A stretch of DNA of 64,000 bases from Selaginella moellendorffii (Eukaryota; Streptophyta; Lycopodiopsida; Selaginellales; Selaginellaceae): the NCBI RefSeq assembly GCF_000143415.4, contig NW_003314449.1:33326-97325 (forward strand). Reading direction: 5' to 3'. Under the pieces are notes generated by a model. The model did not search any database. It was not told the DNA's origin and worked only from the letters and a program-made list of their open reading frames with translations. Position numbers and translations under genes: made by a program. Below are positions 20,945 through 31,774 of this stretch, piece by piece; positions within the stretch are counted from its first letter, which is position 1, and the number at the start of each line of letters is the position of its first letter.

Positions 20945-20971
20945 GAATGGCGTGTGGCCTTATATTGCCAT
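20945..20971. repeat. Degenerate element palindrome
   Basis: The left half AATGGCGTGTGGCC is intact, the right half diverged (TTATATTGCCAT). Copy 1 has the same degenerate site at about 3973-3998. Confidence 0.6.
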
Positions 20972-21559
20972 AAATGGACATACACACACAGCATAATTAT
21001 TCCTTTACACGGCGAATAATCTTGGCACGGATCGCTGACACGGCATGGCAAAGTTCGAATCACTGACATGGCACAGCTGGATCGAGGCAAGGACATGATG
21101 TGACAAAGTTCAACGTCCGACAGCAAAGTCTAGAAGCTACTCAGTTTGAAATTTGTCAGAGGAATCATAAGATCTTGTTTGTCAGAGGATTTGATGTGAC
21201 GTTCAAGCGTGTGTTATTTTTGAATTCTCGAACTCATTCCTAGGTCTATCATTTTTGTGCGCCGTGTTCTTGGTTCCGCTGAGCGTAGTGAGCGCTGCTT
21301 GTGTAAGCGGCGTTGTGAGCTGTGGTTTATGCGTCTACAAGCGGTTGTGGCATTGCGAGCACCATTGCGAGCGGCAGTTTATGCGAGTGGCAGTTTGTGC
21401 GAGCGGCGCTACGAGCAGTTGCGGTGTTGCGAGCGGCGCTACGAGTAGTTGTGGTGTTGCGAGAGGCACTGTCTTTGGTGTGGCTATCGCTTCCTCTTGA
21501 TATTCGGCACTTGTGCTTCCTGGTATGTTCACCATGGAATGGTTTAGGACCACATTTAG

Positions 21560-21752
21560 AAATGGCATGAGGCCACATGCCATCTTGGGCCCTTGCAATT
21601 TCATGGCTAGCGTATTGTCATGTATGTTTTTACTTGCCTGCAGCTGTGTGTATATCAAGATGGCATGAGGCCTCATGCCAATTTTGTGAATGCGAAATTT
21701 CACGTGGGTGTCAATAGCATGTTTGAATAATGGCATGTGGCCTCATGCTATT
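21560..21752. repeat. Element palindromes, three copies upstream of the DUF7869 gene (copy 2)
   Basis: About 21560-21584, 21658-21682 and 21728-21752. The first two are nearly perfect palindromes (AGGCCA or AGGCCT cores). They correspond to 3360, 3261 and 3191 in copy 1. Confidence 0.85.
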
Positions 21753-22681
21753 GAGGTTGTTTGGTATGTTATGATTTAGGCCATTCTCCAATCATTTTTT
21801 GTATGGTCTTAACTTCTTTTCTGCACTTTCAGAATGGCCTTCAGGGTTGGGGAAAAGGTTTACATTTTGAATGGTGGGAAGAGAGTTGCAAAAGGGACCC
21901 TTGTGTCTATAGATCGGAACTTTGTTATACACTATCAAAGGCTTAGGGAAAGCAATGCTGCTGTATCAATAGAGACTGTCTTCGATGGGAATGTGGTCGC
22001 TATTGAACGAGGAGACATGGTCGTCGGGGTAAATGTTGTTGTTGCCTTGAAAAATCTTCAGAAGAAAGCAGATGTTGGGGACAGCGCAAGTGCGACGCAT
22101 GTTCCCTCCGTAGATCTTAAGAACCGTGCTACATGGATTCAGGCAAAGGTGTTTCTAAACAACCCCGAGGGGGAGGTGGTAGCTGAGGGCTTAGCCACAG
22201 TTGTCGATCCAAGAGATGCGGTTGCTAATCAAGAATTGGGCTGGGATGATATTGGAGTTGTGATTTTAGAGGTTGTTGACACAGAAGAAAACAGTCTGAC
22301 TATTGGAAGCATTGTGCGGTAGAAATTGAGGCACTTAGTGTTTGAGAATGTGAAGGATTCACAATCAAACACCACTACAACTGATGACAAAACATCTCTT
22401 CATGGGAAAAGAAAATACACCTTCCTAAAGCGCAGCCAAAGGTATCTGAGCAACGAACTGAAAAGGCAGAAAATGGCGATGGAGGTTCGAATGGTCTCGA
22501 CAGTTGCTTGTTGCAAGAGGAGGTGCTGTCAACATGCTGATTGGGATGCTATTGAAGAGGAGAGAGCAAGATACAAGACATTGTCCTGGAAGGCAGCTCG
22601 CAATTTTGTGTATGAAGCATTACGGTCATCTGTTGATGCTTCAGAACATCAAGTGGGGGGCATGGTCTTCCAGAGGGGTTT

Positions 22682-24508
22682 TGTGAGACACAAAATCCCT
22701 AGGCCCCAGGGTGGAGCCGGAAGGGCGCCACATGGTAGTGGCCGAAGCGAGAGCCAAACGAGCGTAACACGTTTGGACCAAAAGCTCCGACTTGAAAAGT
22801 GAAGAGCGGGAGTGGAACTCCCAACGAATTGCTCGAGGAACAAGCACGAAGCGAGCAAAAGGCAAGGCTCCAAAAAGGGACCCAAAAGGACCAACACATG
22901 ACACGTGGGAGTGTCCGAGATGGACTCGAGATGGAGTCCGAGATGGAGTCCGAGATGGACCCGAGATGGAGTCCGAGATGGAGTCCGAGATGGAGTCCGA
23001 GGTGGACCCGAGATGGACCCTAGTTGGAGTCCAAAGTGGAGTCCGAGATGGACCCGAGATGGAGTCCGAGATGGAGTCCGAGATGGAGTCCGAGGTGGAC
23101 CCAAGATGGACCCGAAATGGAGTCCGAGATGGAGTCCGAGATGGACCCAAGATGGAGTCCGAGATGGAGTCCGAGATGGAGTCCGAGGTGGACCCGAGAT
23201 GGACCCGAAATGGAGTCTGAGATGGAGTCCGAGATGGACCCGAGATGGAGTCCGAGATGGAGTCCGAGATGGACCCGAGATGGACCCGAGATGGAGTTCG
23301 AGATGGAGTCCGAGATGGAGTCCGAGATGGAGTCCGAAGTCGAGACCGAGACCGGAACCGAGACCGGGACCGAGACCGAGACCGAGACCGAGATCGGGAC
23401 CGAGACCGAGACCGAGGCCGAGGCCAAGACCGAGCCCGAGCCCGAGTCCGAGTCCGAATCTGAGTCCGAGTCCGAGTCCGAGTCCGAGTCCGAGTCCGAG
23501 TCCGGAGCCTGAGAGGGTGAAAGCCCAAAGCGTTCGTCTCCCAGACCCTGGGGGGTTTGGTGAGCTCCAAAAGTATAGTAGGGGGAGGACTGCAGTGGAG
23601 CCAGTTTGGCCAGGAAAGGCCAGTTTGGCCCAGGAAGGCCAGACCCAGTGTTGGGTGATGAACTGACCACTGGGAAGTCCAAGACTAGAGTGAATACGGA
23701 CCGACAAGCGGGGTAGCTTGGTGAAGTGTTCAAGAGCCGGCTCTAGTTCCCCCGGGAGATCGACTGGCCGATGCTCCCAGTCCAAGTGTGGGTGGCACTA
23801 CCTACTTGGATACCAAGCGTGGCTCAATGGAACCTCGCTCTAAGCCCATGGCTAGAGCACCTAAAGGCGATAGGTGGGGAGAGTACCCAGGTGGCTCGCG
23901 TAAGGCCACGGTGTTCCGAAATGTTGTCCCAAAGGCCCAGACTGTGGAAAGGAAGAGGAGCAGTCCTCTGGGGTAGTGACCAAGGACACAGTCATGTGGT
24001 GAGGAAGTCCCAGAGGACCGTGGGACTTAGTGGTCGGGCCTGTGGGCCTCGATCCAGTGGCAGTGTTGGCAAACACGGCCAGGGGCAGAAAGGGACTTGG
24101 TAGGAACTGACAAAGGGACTTTGGGGAAGGCAATTCCCCAGGTCTGTGGGCATCCTAAGGATGCTAAGGAGTGGACCTAGGATGACCACTTGTGGACACA
24201 TGGCCCAGTCTTGGAGAGACGAGGTGGTGATGCAAGTGGTGTTGAACCACTAGTGCAGCAAAGGTGAATGGGCATGGCCTTAGCGTAACGGGCCGAGATG
24301 TCAGTGGTACCTTTGGGTGTTGGTCTCAGGACCGGACACGTGGAGCACTTGGACCAGGTGCAAGTGTGGAGTGGCATGGATGCCATTCTTGGGGCTAGCA
24401 AGTCCCAAGTCCTGAATTGGACTGATGGAGGTTGTGAATGAGACTCCTCCAAGTGGTCGGAGGTGTGGTTAAGTGACTAAAGTAGAATGGAAAATTTAGT
24501 CATTTACA
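22682..24508 (+). mobile_element. Solo LTR, family D (1827 bp)
   Basis: Begins TGTGAGACAC and ends ATTTACA, flanked on both sides by GGTTT (22677-22681 and 24509-24513). In copy 1 the uninterrupted site carries a single GGTTT. This is a textbook Ty3 solo LTR formed by LTR-LTR recombination. Inside are a long minisatellite (22916-23335), a hexamer array (23336-23513), and the shared module GGTGAAAGCCCAAAG with AAAAGTATAGTAGGG (23516-23583). ORFs on either strand (up to 378 codons) are products of the repeat array and not genes. Family relatives: 41971-42722 and 63744-64000. Confidence 0.9.
22916..23513 (+). repeat. 12-bp/6-bp minisatellite inside the family-D LTR
   Basis: Tandem units GAGTCCGAGATG alternating with GACCCGAGATGG to about 23335, then CGAGAC and GAGTCC hexamers to 23513. 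Shorter, diverged versions of the array lie at 42205-42400 (family D) and 32635-32840 and 38045-38330 (family E). The register is open in all six frames, which explains the long spurious ORFs. Confidence 0.9.
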
Positions 24509-24675
24509 GGTTTGGTTTGCATGAAGGCATGGAGAATCATTTATGGAGTTCCTTGAACCACATTCTACAGAATCAAAACTGAGTTTGAGGAACAAAGGGT
24601 TCAACAGGCAGTCCATGGGAACGACGGTACTCACAGGGTTAGAAGGTGGCTTGACCACAACATCGAGCAGAGAAG

Positions 24676-25179
24676 GTAGGTAGCTTTGTTAAAATCCTTA
24701 TTGACACGGGTGCTTCGGATACTTTTGTGGCTGCAGACATAGTCCGGCAAGCCGGACTAATGGTGCGGTGGCTAGGCGAACCAAGGACTATAGAGTTTGT
24801 TCAAGGTAGCCAAAGCACCGATGAGGTACTTCGACAAGCGAGAGTCGAAGTGGGGACTTGGAAGGTGGACATGGATTTCACCGTGTTGGACATGGCAGAA
24901 TTTGACGTGATCTTCGGAATGGACTGGTTCAATCGATTCGTGGTAGCCCTGCATGGACAAGGTAGAAACCTTGTGGTACTGGCGAATGCCCAAGGAAGAA
25001 GATCTAGGGTGGAGGCCCAAGATCTAAAGGTAGGGCAAAGCAAGGCCAAAGATTCCTGCTTAAACCTAGTGTCCACGAGAGGACAACTCACTAAAGGAAC
25101 TAAGGTGGCCTTTTTGTGCTTACTCTCGGTGAAGAGTGACAAAAAGACAGGAATGGAAGAAGTACCTTTAGTGATCTAG
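24676..25179 (+). pseudogene. Ty3 chromovirus protease and linker
   Basis: IDTGASDTFVAADIVRQAG carries the aspartic protease DTG (GAC at 24703). FDVIFGMDWFNRF follows, the usual end of the Ty3 protease domain. The frame ends at TAG 25177-25179 and continues in the same frame into RT; the position reads VI-stop-RVLDQF where a Gln (CAG) is expected. No LTR or gag precedes it: the fragment starts abruptly at the break of transposon copy 2. Confidence 0.8.
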
Positions 25180-25182
25180 CGG

Positions 25183-26037
25183 GTGTTGGACCAATTCCAA
25201 GATACCATGCCGGAGGAGCTACCGGCGGGGCTACCCCCAGCACGACCAATAGAACATAAGATTGAGCTAGTCGAGGGTGCTGAGGCAGTGGTTCGTCCCC
25301 CTTATCGTTTGAACGAAAAAGAACTCAAGGAGCTCAAGTGCCAACTAGAGGAGTTGGTGGACAAAGGGTATGTTAGGTTGAGCAAGTCACCGTATGGGGC
25401 GCCGGTGTTATTTGTGAAAAAGAAAGATGGATCTATGCGCATGTGCATAGACTACCGGTTGCTCAACAAGTATACAAAGAAGAACAAGTACCCTTTGTCA
25501 AGGATTGAGGACCTGTTCGATAGGTTGGGAAAGGCAAAATACTTCTCGAGGATTGACCTAAGGTCAGGATACTACCAGATCAGGGTAACCGAGGAAGATG
25601 GAGAAAAGACAACCTGTCAAACGAGATATGGGAGCTTTGAGTTTCTGGTGATGCCCTTCGGGCTATGTAATGCGCCGGCAACGTTTTCGGCGCTAATGAA
25701 CCACATCTTTGTACCCTATCTGGATCACTTCGTGGTCGTCTATATCGACGACATCCTGATCCATAGCGAGACGCTAGAGGAGCATGCCGAACACTTGGCG
25801 AAGGTGTTTGAGAAACTAAGGGAACACAAACTGTATGCTAAAGAGAGCAAATGTGACTTTGCTCAACAAGAGGTAAAGTTTCTCGGGCATGTGGTGGGCC
25901 AGGACGGGCTCAAGGTGGACCTGGAGAAGGTCCAAGCGATCCAGGAATGGGAGCGACCATCCAATGTACATGAGTTGAGGGCATTCCTGGGCTATGCAAC
26001 TACTATCGAAAGTTTATCAGACACTATTCGAGAGTAG
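25183..26037 (+). CDS. Ty3 chromovirus reverse transcriptase
   Basis: RT domain in order: [87 protein letters not shown] (catalytic YIDD) and [14 protein letters not shown]. All catalytic Asp residues are present. The frame breaks at about 26000, where a single A seems lost (YAxYYRKF expected), and RNase H continues in the next frame. Copies its RNA into DNA in family-E elements. Confidence 0.85.
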   Translation: MLDQFQDTMPEELPAGLPPARPIEHKIELVEGAEAVVRPPYRLNEKELKELKCQLEELVDKGYVRLSKSPYGAPVLFVKKKDGSMRMCIDYRLLNKYTKKNKYPLSRIEDLFDRLGKAKYFSRIDLRSGYYQIRVTEEDGEKTTCQTRYGSFEFLVMPFGLCNAPATFSALMNHIFVPYLDHFVVVYIDDILIHSETLEEHAEHLAKVFEKLREHKLYAKESKCDFAQQEVKFLGHVVGQDGLKVDLEKVQAIQEWERPSNVHELRAFLGYATTIESLSDTIRE

Positions 26038-27375
26038 CCCTGCCTTAACAGACCAAACAGGAAAAGGGAAGATGGTGTGGACAGCGGAATGCAAGGCGGC
26101 ATTCGTCCACCTGAAAGGGAAGTTGAGGAAGGCTCCCGTATTGGCATTACTAGACTTTGGTAAGGACTTTGAGGTAGAAACGGATACTTCGGACTTTGCG
26201 TTGGGCACAGTTTTGAAGCAAGACAACCATCCGGTAGCGTTCTTCTCGAAGAAGCTGGACAAGGCTCAACGAAAGTGGCCTGCCCATGAGAAGGAATTGT
26301 TTGCGGTGGTCAAGGCGCTCAAGGAGTGGCGACACTACCTTGGGAGACACTTCAAGGTTTACACGGACAATGTGGCAACGAAACACTTCTTGTCACAGCC
26401 CGACCTAAGAGGGAAACAAGGTCGGTGGGCCAATGCCTTGGCTGAGTTTGATTGCGAGATTCTGTACAAGCTTGGGAAGAGCAACATCGTGGCGGATGCG
26501 CTAAGTCGAAAAGCGAGCTTGAGGTTGGCAATATCCAGCGCAACAGCAACCTTCTGGGACGATGTGTCGACAGCATATGAGAACGATGGTCTAGCACAAA
26601 AAGTGTTGCTGAGGAATCTAGAGGCGCGGGAAGCTCACCAGAGTGGTGAGCTGCCAACGGAAGAGAAAACGGGCTATGCGGAACGCAACGGACTCATCTA
26701 TTACAAGCAAACGAGGGTGTATGTTCCAGAAGGGGAACTAAGGAAGGTGGCCTTAGAAGAGTGTCATGACGGACCGCTTGCGGGACACGGCGGAGTGCCC
26801 AAGATGATGGGCTTACTCAAAAGGAAGTACCATTGGCCAGATATGGCTAAGGACGTCCAAGACTATGTAAAGACATGTCTAACATGTCAGCAGGTAAAAG
26901 CCGTGACTAAGGCTAGTGGGGGCTTGTTGCAAAGCATCCCAATTCCAGATCGCCCGTGGAAATGTCTTACGATGGACTTCATCACGGGACTCCCCCCAAG
27001 CGAGGGGTTTGATGTGATATTCGTGGTGGTGGACCGATTTTCGAAAATGGCACATTTCATACCCACCACAACGGAGGTGGATGCGGAAGGTGTGGCGAAG
27101 CTGTTCTTCGAGTGGTTCGAGTGCGGGGAAGACCGGAAGAGATCATCTCAGATCGAGATAAGATCTTCACCAGTAGGTTCTGGAGGACTCTCCTAGAACA
27201 GTATCGCACCAAGTTGAAATTCAGCACAGCCTATCACCCACAGACAGGTATGGGGTATTAAGTCAAGTTGTTGGCACTAACACTTCTTGACAGACGGACA
27301 AATAGAAAGGGTGAATAGGCAGCTGGAGGATTATTTGCGATGCTATGTCTCGGGAGACCAAACCGATTGGGTAAG
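25994..27375 (+). pseudogene. Ty3 chromovirus RNase H and integrase (frameshifted, truncated)
   Basis: RNase H: FEVETDTSDFALGTVLKQ, the conserved Glu in HEKELFAVVKALKEW and YTDNVATKHF. Integrase zinc-binding HHCC is recognisable (HDGPLAGHGG, CLTCQQVK), then core LTMDFITGLPPSEGF (first catalytic Asp) and VVVDRFSKMAHF. A frameshift near 27115 leaves the frame after FFEWF; from 27130 the other frame reads toward ISDRDKIF. A probable intron at 27248-27293 splits TDGQIERVNR. The fragment ends near 27375 at a junction with opposite-strand pol. Confidence 0.85.
27248..27293 (+). other. Intron in the Ty3 integrase core
   Basis: GTATGG to TTGACAG, 46 bp. Removing it restores CACAGACAG joined to ACGGACAAATAG, reading QTDGQIERVNR, a universally conserved integrase string. 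The same intron lies at the same codon in the second element (31250-31297), where the acceptor AG has become AT. Confidence 0.8.
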
Positions 27376-27387
27376 TCATTTGGGACT

Positions 27388-28881
27388 ACTATACAAAAGC
27401 ATGCTGACAAGCTGGTGTCTATGAAACAAAATACTACTCTTCGTCAACTCAGTCGACGGAAGAGTAATTCTTGCAAAATTAAACTTGCGATAGTATCCCA
27501 CCAAACCGAGAAAGGAATGAACATCTGATACAATGGTTAGGACTTCCCAGGACTTCACCACTTCCACCTTCTTTAGATCCACCTCAATTACGCCACCACC
27601 AACTATATGTCCGAGAAAGTTTACATGCAATTGTCCAAAAGCACATTTACTTTTCTTAGTATATAGTTTGTGTTCGCGCAACTTCTAAAACACCAGCTCC
27701 AAATGTTTCAAATGATCCTCCAACATTTCGTTGAAGACTAGAGCATTGTCGATGTATAGGACAGCAAATGTGTCCAAATAATCTCTAAATATTCTATCCA
27801 TCATAGTGTTGAACGTTGCCAGAGCATTGCATAACCCAAACGGCATAACAAGGAACTCATAAGATCCATATCGAGTCTTAAAGGTTGTCTTCTCCACATC
27901 CTAATCTACAACCATATCTGATGATACTTGGACCACAAATCAAATCATGTAAAATACTTAGCCTTTAAGAGTTGGTCAAACAAGTCATTAATGCTAGGCA
28001 AAGGATAATTGTTTTTAACCGTGATCTTGTTGAGTGCCCCATAGTCAATACACATCCTCATGGTTCCATCCTTTTTCATAACAAAAAGGACCGGCACTCC
28101 ATAAGGTGACATGCTTGGTCGGATATGACCTTTATCAAAAAGCTTTGTGAGTTGCTTCTTGAGTTCAGCCATCTCCTTGATGTTCAAACAATACAGAGCT
28201 TTTGTAGGTGGTTTAGAACCTGGAATAACCTCAATCCGATGATCAATCTCACGGCTAGGAGGTAGCCCTGGTGGTAAATCCTTAGGAAAGATATCCTGAT
28301 TCCTTGCCAACAACTCCAATATCTTTGTTGGTACAGCATGAACTCCATCACCAATTTGAATTGAGTTACCAACACTCTTAGCTTCCATCATTTGAACCCA
28401 AAAGGTCCGATATCCCCTCTTAGCTACATTTTGAGCAGCCCTCGCAGTTAAGAACTTTGCATCCCAATCCTTTGAGGAACGCCTTTGCAACTGGGAGGAT
28501 ACATCAAGACATCTTTCTAAATTCAACGTGATACAACTTTGTCCAGCACCATAAATCCCTTTTATATATTTTTTGAAGAAATCCATACCAAATACCATCT
28601 AAAAATCTGGTGTCATCAACACTACCAAGTCCACTCTTTCTTTCCTCTTGGATATTTTTATTGGAACATCACTCACAAACCTTCTGGCTACTTGCCCACC
28701 TTCCACAAATAGGAAGTGCATAGGTGATATTTGAACTTTGAAACTCATGCAACTGGGGGCAGCTGCAAAACTTCATCATCCTCAGACCCTGAAGAGGAGT
28801 CCGATTGCTTAGGTTTAGCGGGTTTAGCTACCTCAGCTTCTTTCTTCCTCTTCTTGTTCTCCTTCAATTTGCAAACTTCCC
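27388..28881 (-). pseudogene. Ty3-type protease-RT fragment, opposite strand
   Basis: Reading from 28881 down: K/E-rich linker, [19 protein letters not shown] (end of protease), [58 protein letters not shown], then a break, [31 protein letters not shown] (YIDD mutated to YIDN) and FLGHIVGGG. The frame is split at least twice and the catalytic motif is lost. This is a different Ty3 lineage from the family-E element on the plus strand. Confidence 0.8.
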
Positions 28882-29346
28882 TTGGACACGGGACAAACAC
28901 CATTGTGTTGAGGCCAATCTCTACATTCTGTCGATATGCCAAATGAGCAATTCTAGACACTTTCTATAAATAGCATTTGGGACCAAAATAAGACTAACAC
29001 AAAGGGTATGATAGCGAGAGTGTTTGTCAAACATAGTAAGCTATCATATAATGATATTGAGGGACTAAACTCAATATTGAAGGGGTTCCCAACACTAGCA
29101 AGTGCAAGTCAACAAATGAGTTTCTCTAACTAGGTCAAGTATGCTTGACAAATAGCATGTAGGATTTCCTTCCTTATGCTCATCTAGTCAAGTGCACACA
29201 CGAGGACCAGTTTCTCAACTACTTTGGGTGGAGACCATAAAAGGGACCAACAGTACCGACCTCCTGCCATCGTGGTAGTAAGAAAAGAGTGTCCGTAAAG
29301 ATAGGCTAACAAGTATCTTTTGATACCCAAAGTCACATTCACGACA
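28882..29346 (-). mobile_element. Family-C LTR fragment (5' half), inverted
   Basis: The minus strand begins TGTCGTGAATGTGAC at 29346 and follows LTR 11938-13075 until about 28882. Words such as ACACAAAGGGTATGATAG and CTAGTCAAGTGCACACACGAGG are shared. Confidence 0.7.
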
Positions 29347-29760
29347 AAGATTTACAGGGAAGTTTTGGGGCACACTATTCCAATTGTTCAATACCAAGTT
29401 GAAGTTTAGTATAGCTTATCATCTTCAAACTAATGGGTAGACTGAACACATGAATGCCCAAGTTGAGGATTATCTGCAGTACTATGTTGCGGCAGACCAA
29501 TGCGACTAGGTTGAGCATTTAGACACGGCAGAATTTGTTATAACAACACATTTGAGAGTGCTATTGGCTGTTCTCCATGGGAGATGCTACAAGGGAATGC
29601 TTGTGGGTACCTCAACAGATTGTTGTACCGAAACCAATGTCTAAAGTTTTAGTTCCAGCCATTAAGACTTATGCAGAGTAGCTACGCCAAGGTTGGTTTA
29701 GAGCTACTAAGGCGATAGGCAAAGCTCAAGATAGGTATTGATGTGATAAGGATTACCATC
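29347..29760 (+). pseudogene. Ty3 integrase fragment
   Basis: Reads FTGKFWGTLFQLFNTKLKFS, AYHLQTNG-stop-TEHMNAQ, DYLQYYV in one frame with several stops. The DTG/QTD region of the integrase core is recognisable. It is heavily decayed and joins abruptly to an RNase H piece. Confidence 0.6.
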
Positions 29761-30111
29761 ATCGGGATGTAGTGTTCCTCTCGAAGAAGTTGGATAAGGC
29801 TCAGCAAAAGTGTCCTGCCCACAAGAAGAAACTCTTTGTGGTGGTCAGGGCACTCAAGGAGTGGCAACACTACCTTAGGAGACACTTCAAAATTTACACA
29901 AATATTGTGGCAACAAAACACTTCTTGTCACAGCCCAACCTAAGAGGGAAATAGGGTTAGTGGGCCAATGCTTTGGCCGAGTTTGACTTTAGTCAACAAA
30001 AGGTAAAGTTTTTCGGGCATGTGGTGGGCAAGGATAGGCTCAAGGTGGACCCTGAAAAGGTGTAAGAAATCCAGGAATAGGAATGACTATCGAATGTACA
30101 TGAGTTAAGGG

Positions 30112-30305
30112 TGTAAGCAACCAAAGGGAACGACTTGAGAGACGGTCCATGGGGTTCAAATATAGAGGGAAAGGGCCCATGAACAAGAGTGCACCCCCTT
30201 TTCCAATCGGTTAAGGGTCTTGGGATATTTGGGGTTAAGCGTCCTTGGGTTTGAATAGTACTGGGCTGGGTGACCTCCCGGGAAGTCTAAACTTAGGAGT
30301 TTACA
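30112..30305 (+). mobile_element. Cassandra-like solo LTR carrying 5S rRNA sequence
   Basis: A 194-bp insertion TGTAAGC...TTTACA flanked by AAGGG on both sides (30107-30111 and 30306-30310). The uninterrupted site is seen at 25970-25990. Bases about 30235-30290 match the 3' half of plant 5S rRNA: GGTTAAGCGTCCTTGGG, AGTACTGGGCTGGGTGACCT, CCCGGGAAGTC. LTRs with an embedded 5S sequence define the Cassandra group of terminal-repeat retrotransposons in miniature, which have no coding capacity. This is a solo LTR, not a 5S gene. Confidence 0.8.
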
Positions 30306-31249
30306 AAGGGCATTTCTAGGGCTATGAAATTACTACTGAAAGTCTATCAAACACTATTCGAGAGTAACCCTACCTTTAATAGACCAAATGGGAAAAGGGA
30401 AGATGGTATGAACAACGGAATGCAAAGCGGCATTTGTCCACCTCAAAGAGAAGTTTAGGAAGGCTCCTATGCTGGCATTACTAGACTTTGGTAAAGACTT
30501 TGAGGTATAAACAGATGTCTAAGACTTTGCATTGGGTACAGTTTTGAAGCAAGATAACCATCCAACAGCGTTTTTCTCTAAAAAGTTACACAAGGCTCAA
30601 TGAAAATAGCCTGCCCACGAGAAGGAATTGTTTGTGATGGTCAAGGTGCTCAAGGAGTGGCGACACTACCTTGGGAGACACTTCAAAGTTTACACGGATA
30701 ATGTGGCAATAAAACACTTCTTGTCATAGCCCAACTTGAGAGGGAAATAGCGTCAGTGGGCCAATGCTTTGGCCAAGTTTGATTGCAAAATTCTATATAC
30801 AACTGGGAAGAACAACATTGTGGCGGATGCTCTAAGTCAAAAAGCAAGCTTAAATTAGGTGATATTCAGTGTGATAGCAACCTTTTAGAATGATGTGCGG
30901 ACAGCATATAAGAATGATAGTCTAGCACAAAAAGTGTTGTTGAGGAACCAAGAGGTGTAGGAAGCTCACTAGAAAGGTGAACTACCAAAGGAAGAGAAAA
31001 TAGGCTATGCAAAATACAATAGACTCATCTATTATAAATAGAAGATAGCACATTTCACACCCACCACAAAGGAAGTGGATGCGAAAAGTGTGGCAAAGCT
31101 ATTTTTCAAATAAGTGGTTCGAGTGCAAGGAAGGCCAGAAGAGATTCTCTCAGATCGAAATAAGATCTTCATTAATAGGTTTATGAGAACTCTCCTGGAA
31201 TAGTATTGCACTAAGTTGAAATTCAGTATAGCGTATCACCCACAGATAG

Positions 31250-31297
31250 GTATTGGGTATTAAGTCAAGTTTTGATGACACTAACACTTCTTGACAT
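31250..31297 (+). other. Intron in integrase core, second family-E element (acceptor mutated)
   Basis: Same codon position and sequence as 27248-27293: GTATTGGGTATTAAGTCAAG to TTGACAT. The acceptor AG reads AT here. Confidence 0.7.
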
Positions 31298-31715
31298 ACG
31301 GACAAACAAAAAGGATGAATAGGCAGCTAGAGGATTATTTGTGATGCTATGTCTCTAGAAACTAAATTGATTGGGTAAGTCATTTAAGACTTGTGCAAAT
31401 GTGTTATAACAACTCACCACACTCGAGTATCGGGGTGAGTCCATGGGAAGTCATCAATGGGCAAACTATTGAAGGTTCTATGGAACTTAATGTGGCCAAG
31501 TATATGGAGACTTACCTACAATGGAGGCATTCATGGTGGAAAGACTCAATATTTGGAATCTAGTGAGGAATTCCTTGGAACGTGCTCAATAAAGGCAAAC
31601 TAAATACGTGAACCAAAAGTGTCGGGATATAGAGTTTTCACCTGGGGATAAAGTGTGGCTAAACACCAAGAACCTAAAGTTACTAAGTAGGATCAGTCGG
31701 AAGTTGAACCAAAGG

Positions 31716-31774
31716 TAAAATGCATGCATTTCTGGAAATGAACTGATCTTGAGCTCCTTATGCATGTTTGCAGG
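31716..31774 (+). other. Intron between integrase C-terminus and chromodomain region
   Basis: GTAAAATGCATGC to GTTTGCAG, 59 bp, between KLNQR and GPYEIEARIGK. The inverted element has the same intron at about 39184-39243, where the acceptor reads GCGG. Confidence 0.7.

Larger units (their letters stand above)
19308..21833. promoter_or_regulatory. Divergent 5' region, copy 2
   Basis: Same order of elements as 3111-5679: GCG-rich repeats (19505-19650), palindromes (20016-20041, 20945-20971, 21560-21752), inverted telomere-type units (20513-20539) and a GCGAGCGGC-rich stretch (21290-21480). There is no supported gene. ORFs of 60-130 codons here are shadows of low-complexity sequence. Confidence 0.5.
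13231..24675 (-). mobile_element. Large TIR DNA transposon, copy 2 (inverted, truncated, with nested solo LTR)
   Basis: Reverse-complement match to copy 1 from the terminus at 13231 to 22681, then, after a nested solo LTR, from 24509 to 24636. After a deletion corresponding to copy-1 bases about 1792-2148, a last 40 bp (24637-24675) match copy-1 bases 1753-1791. Beyond this it is cut off by a Ty3 pol fragment. It retains the 1.24 kb of exons missing from copy 1. Many small differences from copy 1 show the two copies are not a recent inverted duplication. Confidence 0.8.
21834..24675 (+). pseudogene. DUF7869-type gene, copy 2 (nonsense codon, solo-LTR insertion, truncation)
   Basis: From MAFRVGEKVYILNGG to the TAG at 22320-22322, where copy 1 has TGG in RWKLRHLVF, then open to 22681. 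There the solo LTR 22682-24508 interrupts it. After the LTR the gene resumes at 24509 with the target duplication, loses about 360 bp relative to copy 1, and ends at 24675 within the RRRLDHNIKQR region. The conserved HTHED part is missing, so no activity is expected. Confidence 0.8.

Noticed and set aside
22641-23785. Open frames of 237-378 codons on both strands over the solo LTR
   Set aside because: They are translations of the 12-bp and 6-bp tandem arrays, open in several frames, with no domain and no start context; the region is a solo LTR with target duplications.
24360-24390. GTGGCATGGATGCCAT in the family-D LTR as another copy of the element palindrome
   Set aside because: It shares ATGCCAT but has a different, shorter core without GGCC; it also occurs in the family-D end at 63840, so it belongs to that LTR.
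1-24675. A single recent palindromic duplication or centromere-like inversion
   Set aside because: The arms carry different stops, indels, a 1.24-kb difference and separate flanks at the inner termini, which fits two independent transposon insertions better.
30235-30290. A functional 5S rRNA gene
   Set aside because: Only the 3' half of 5S is recognisable and it lies inside a 194-bp LTR-like unit with TG/CA ends and AAGGG duplications.
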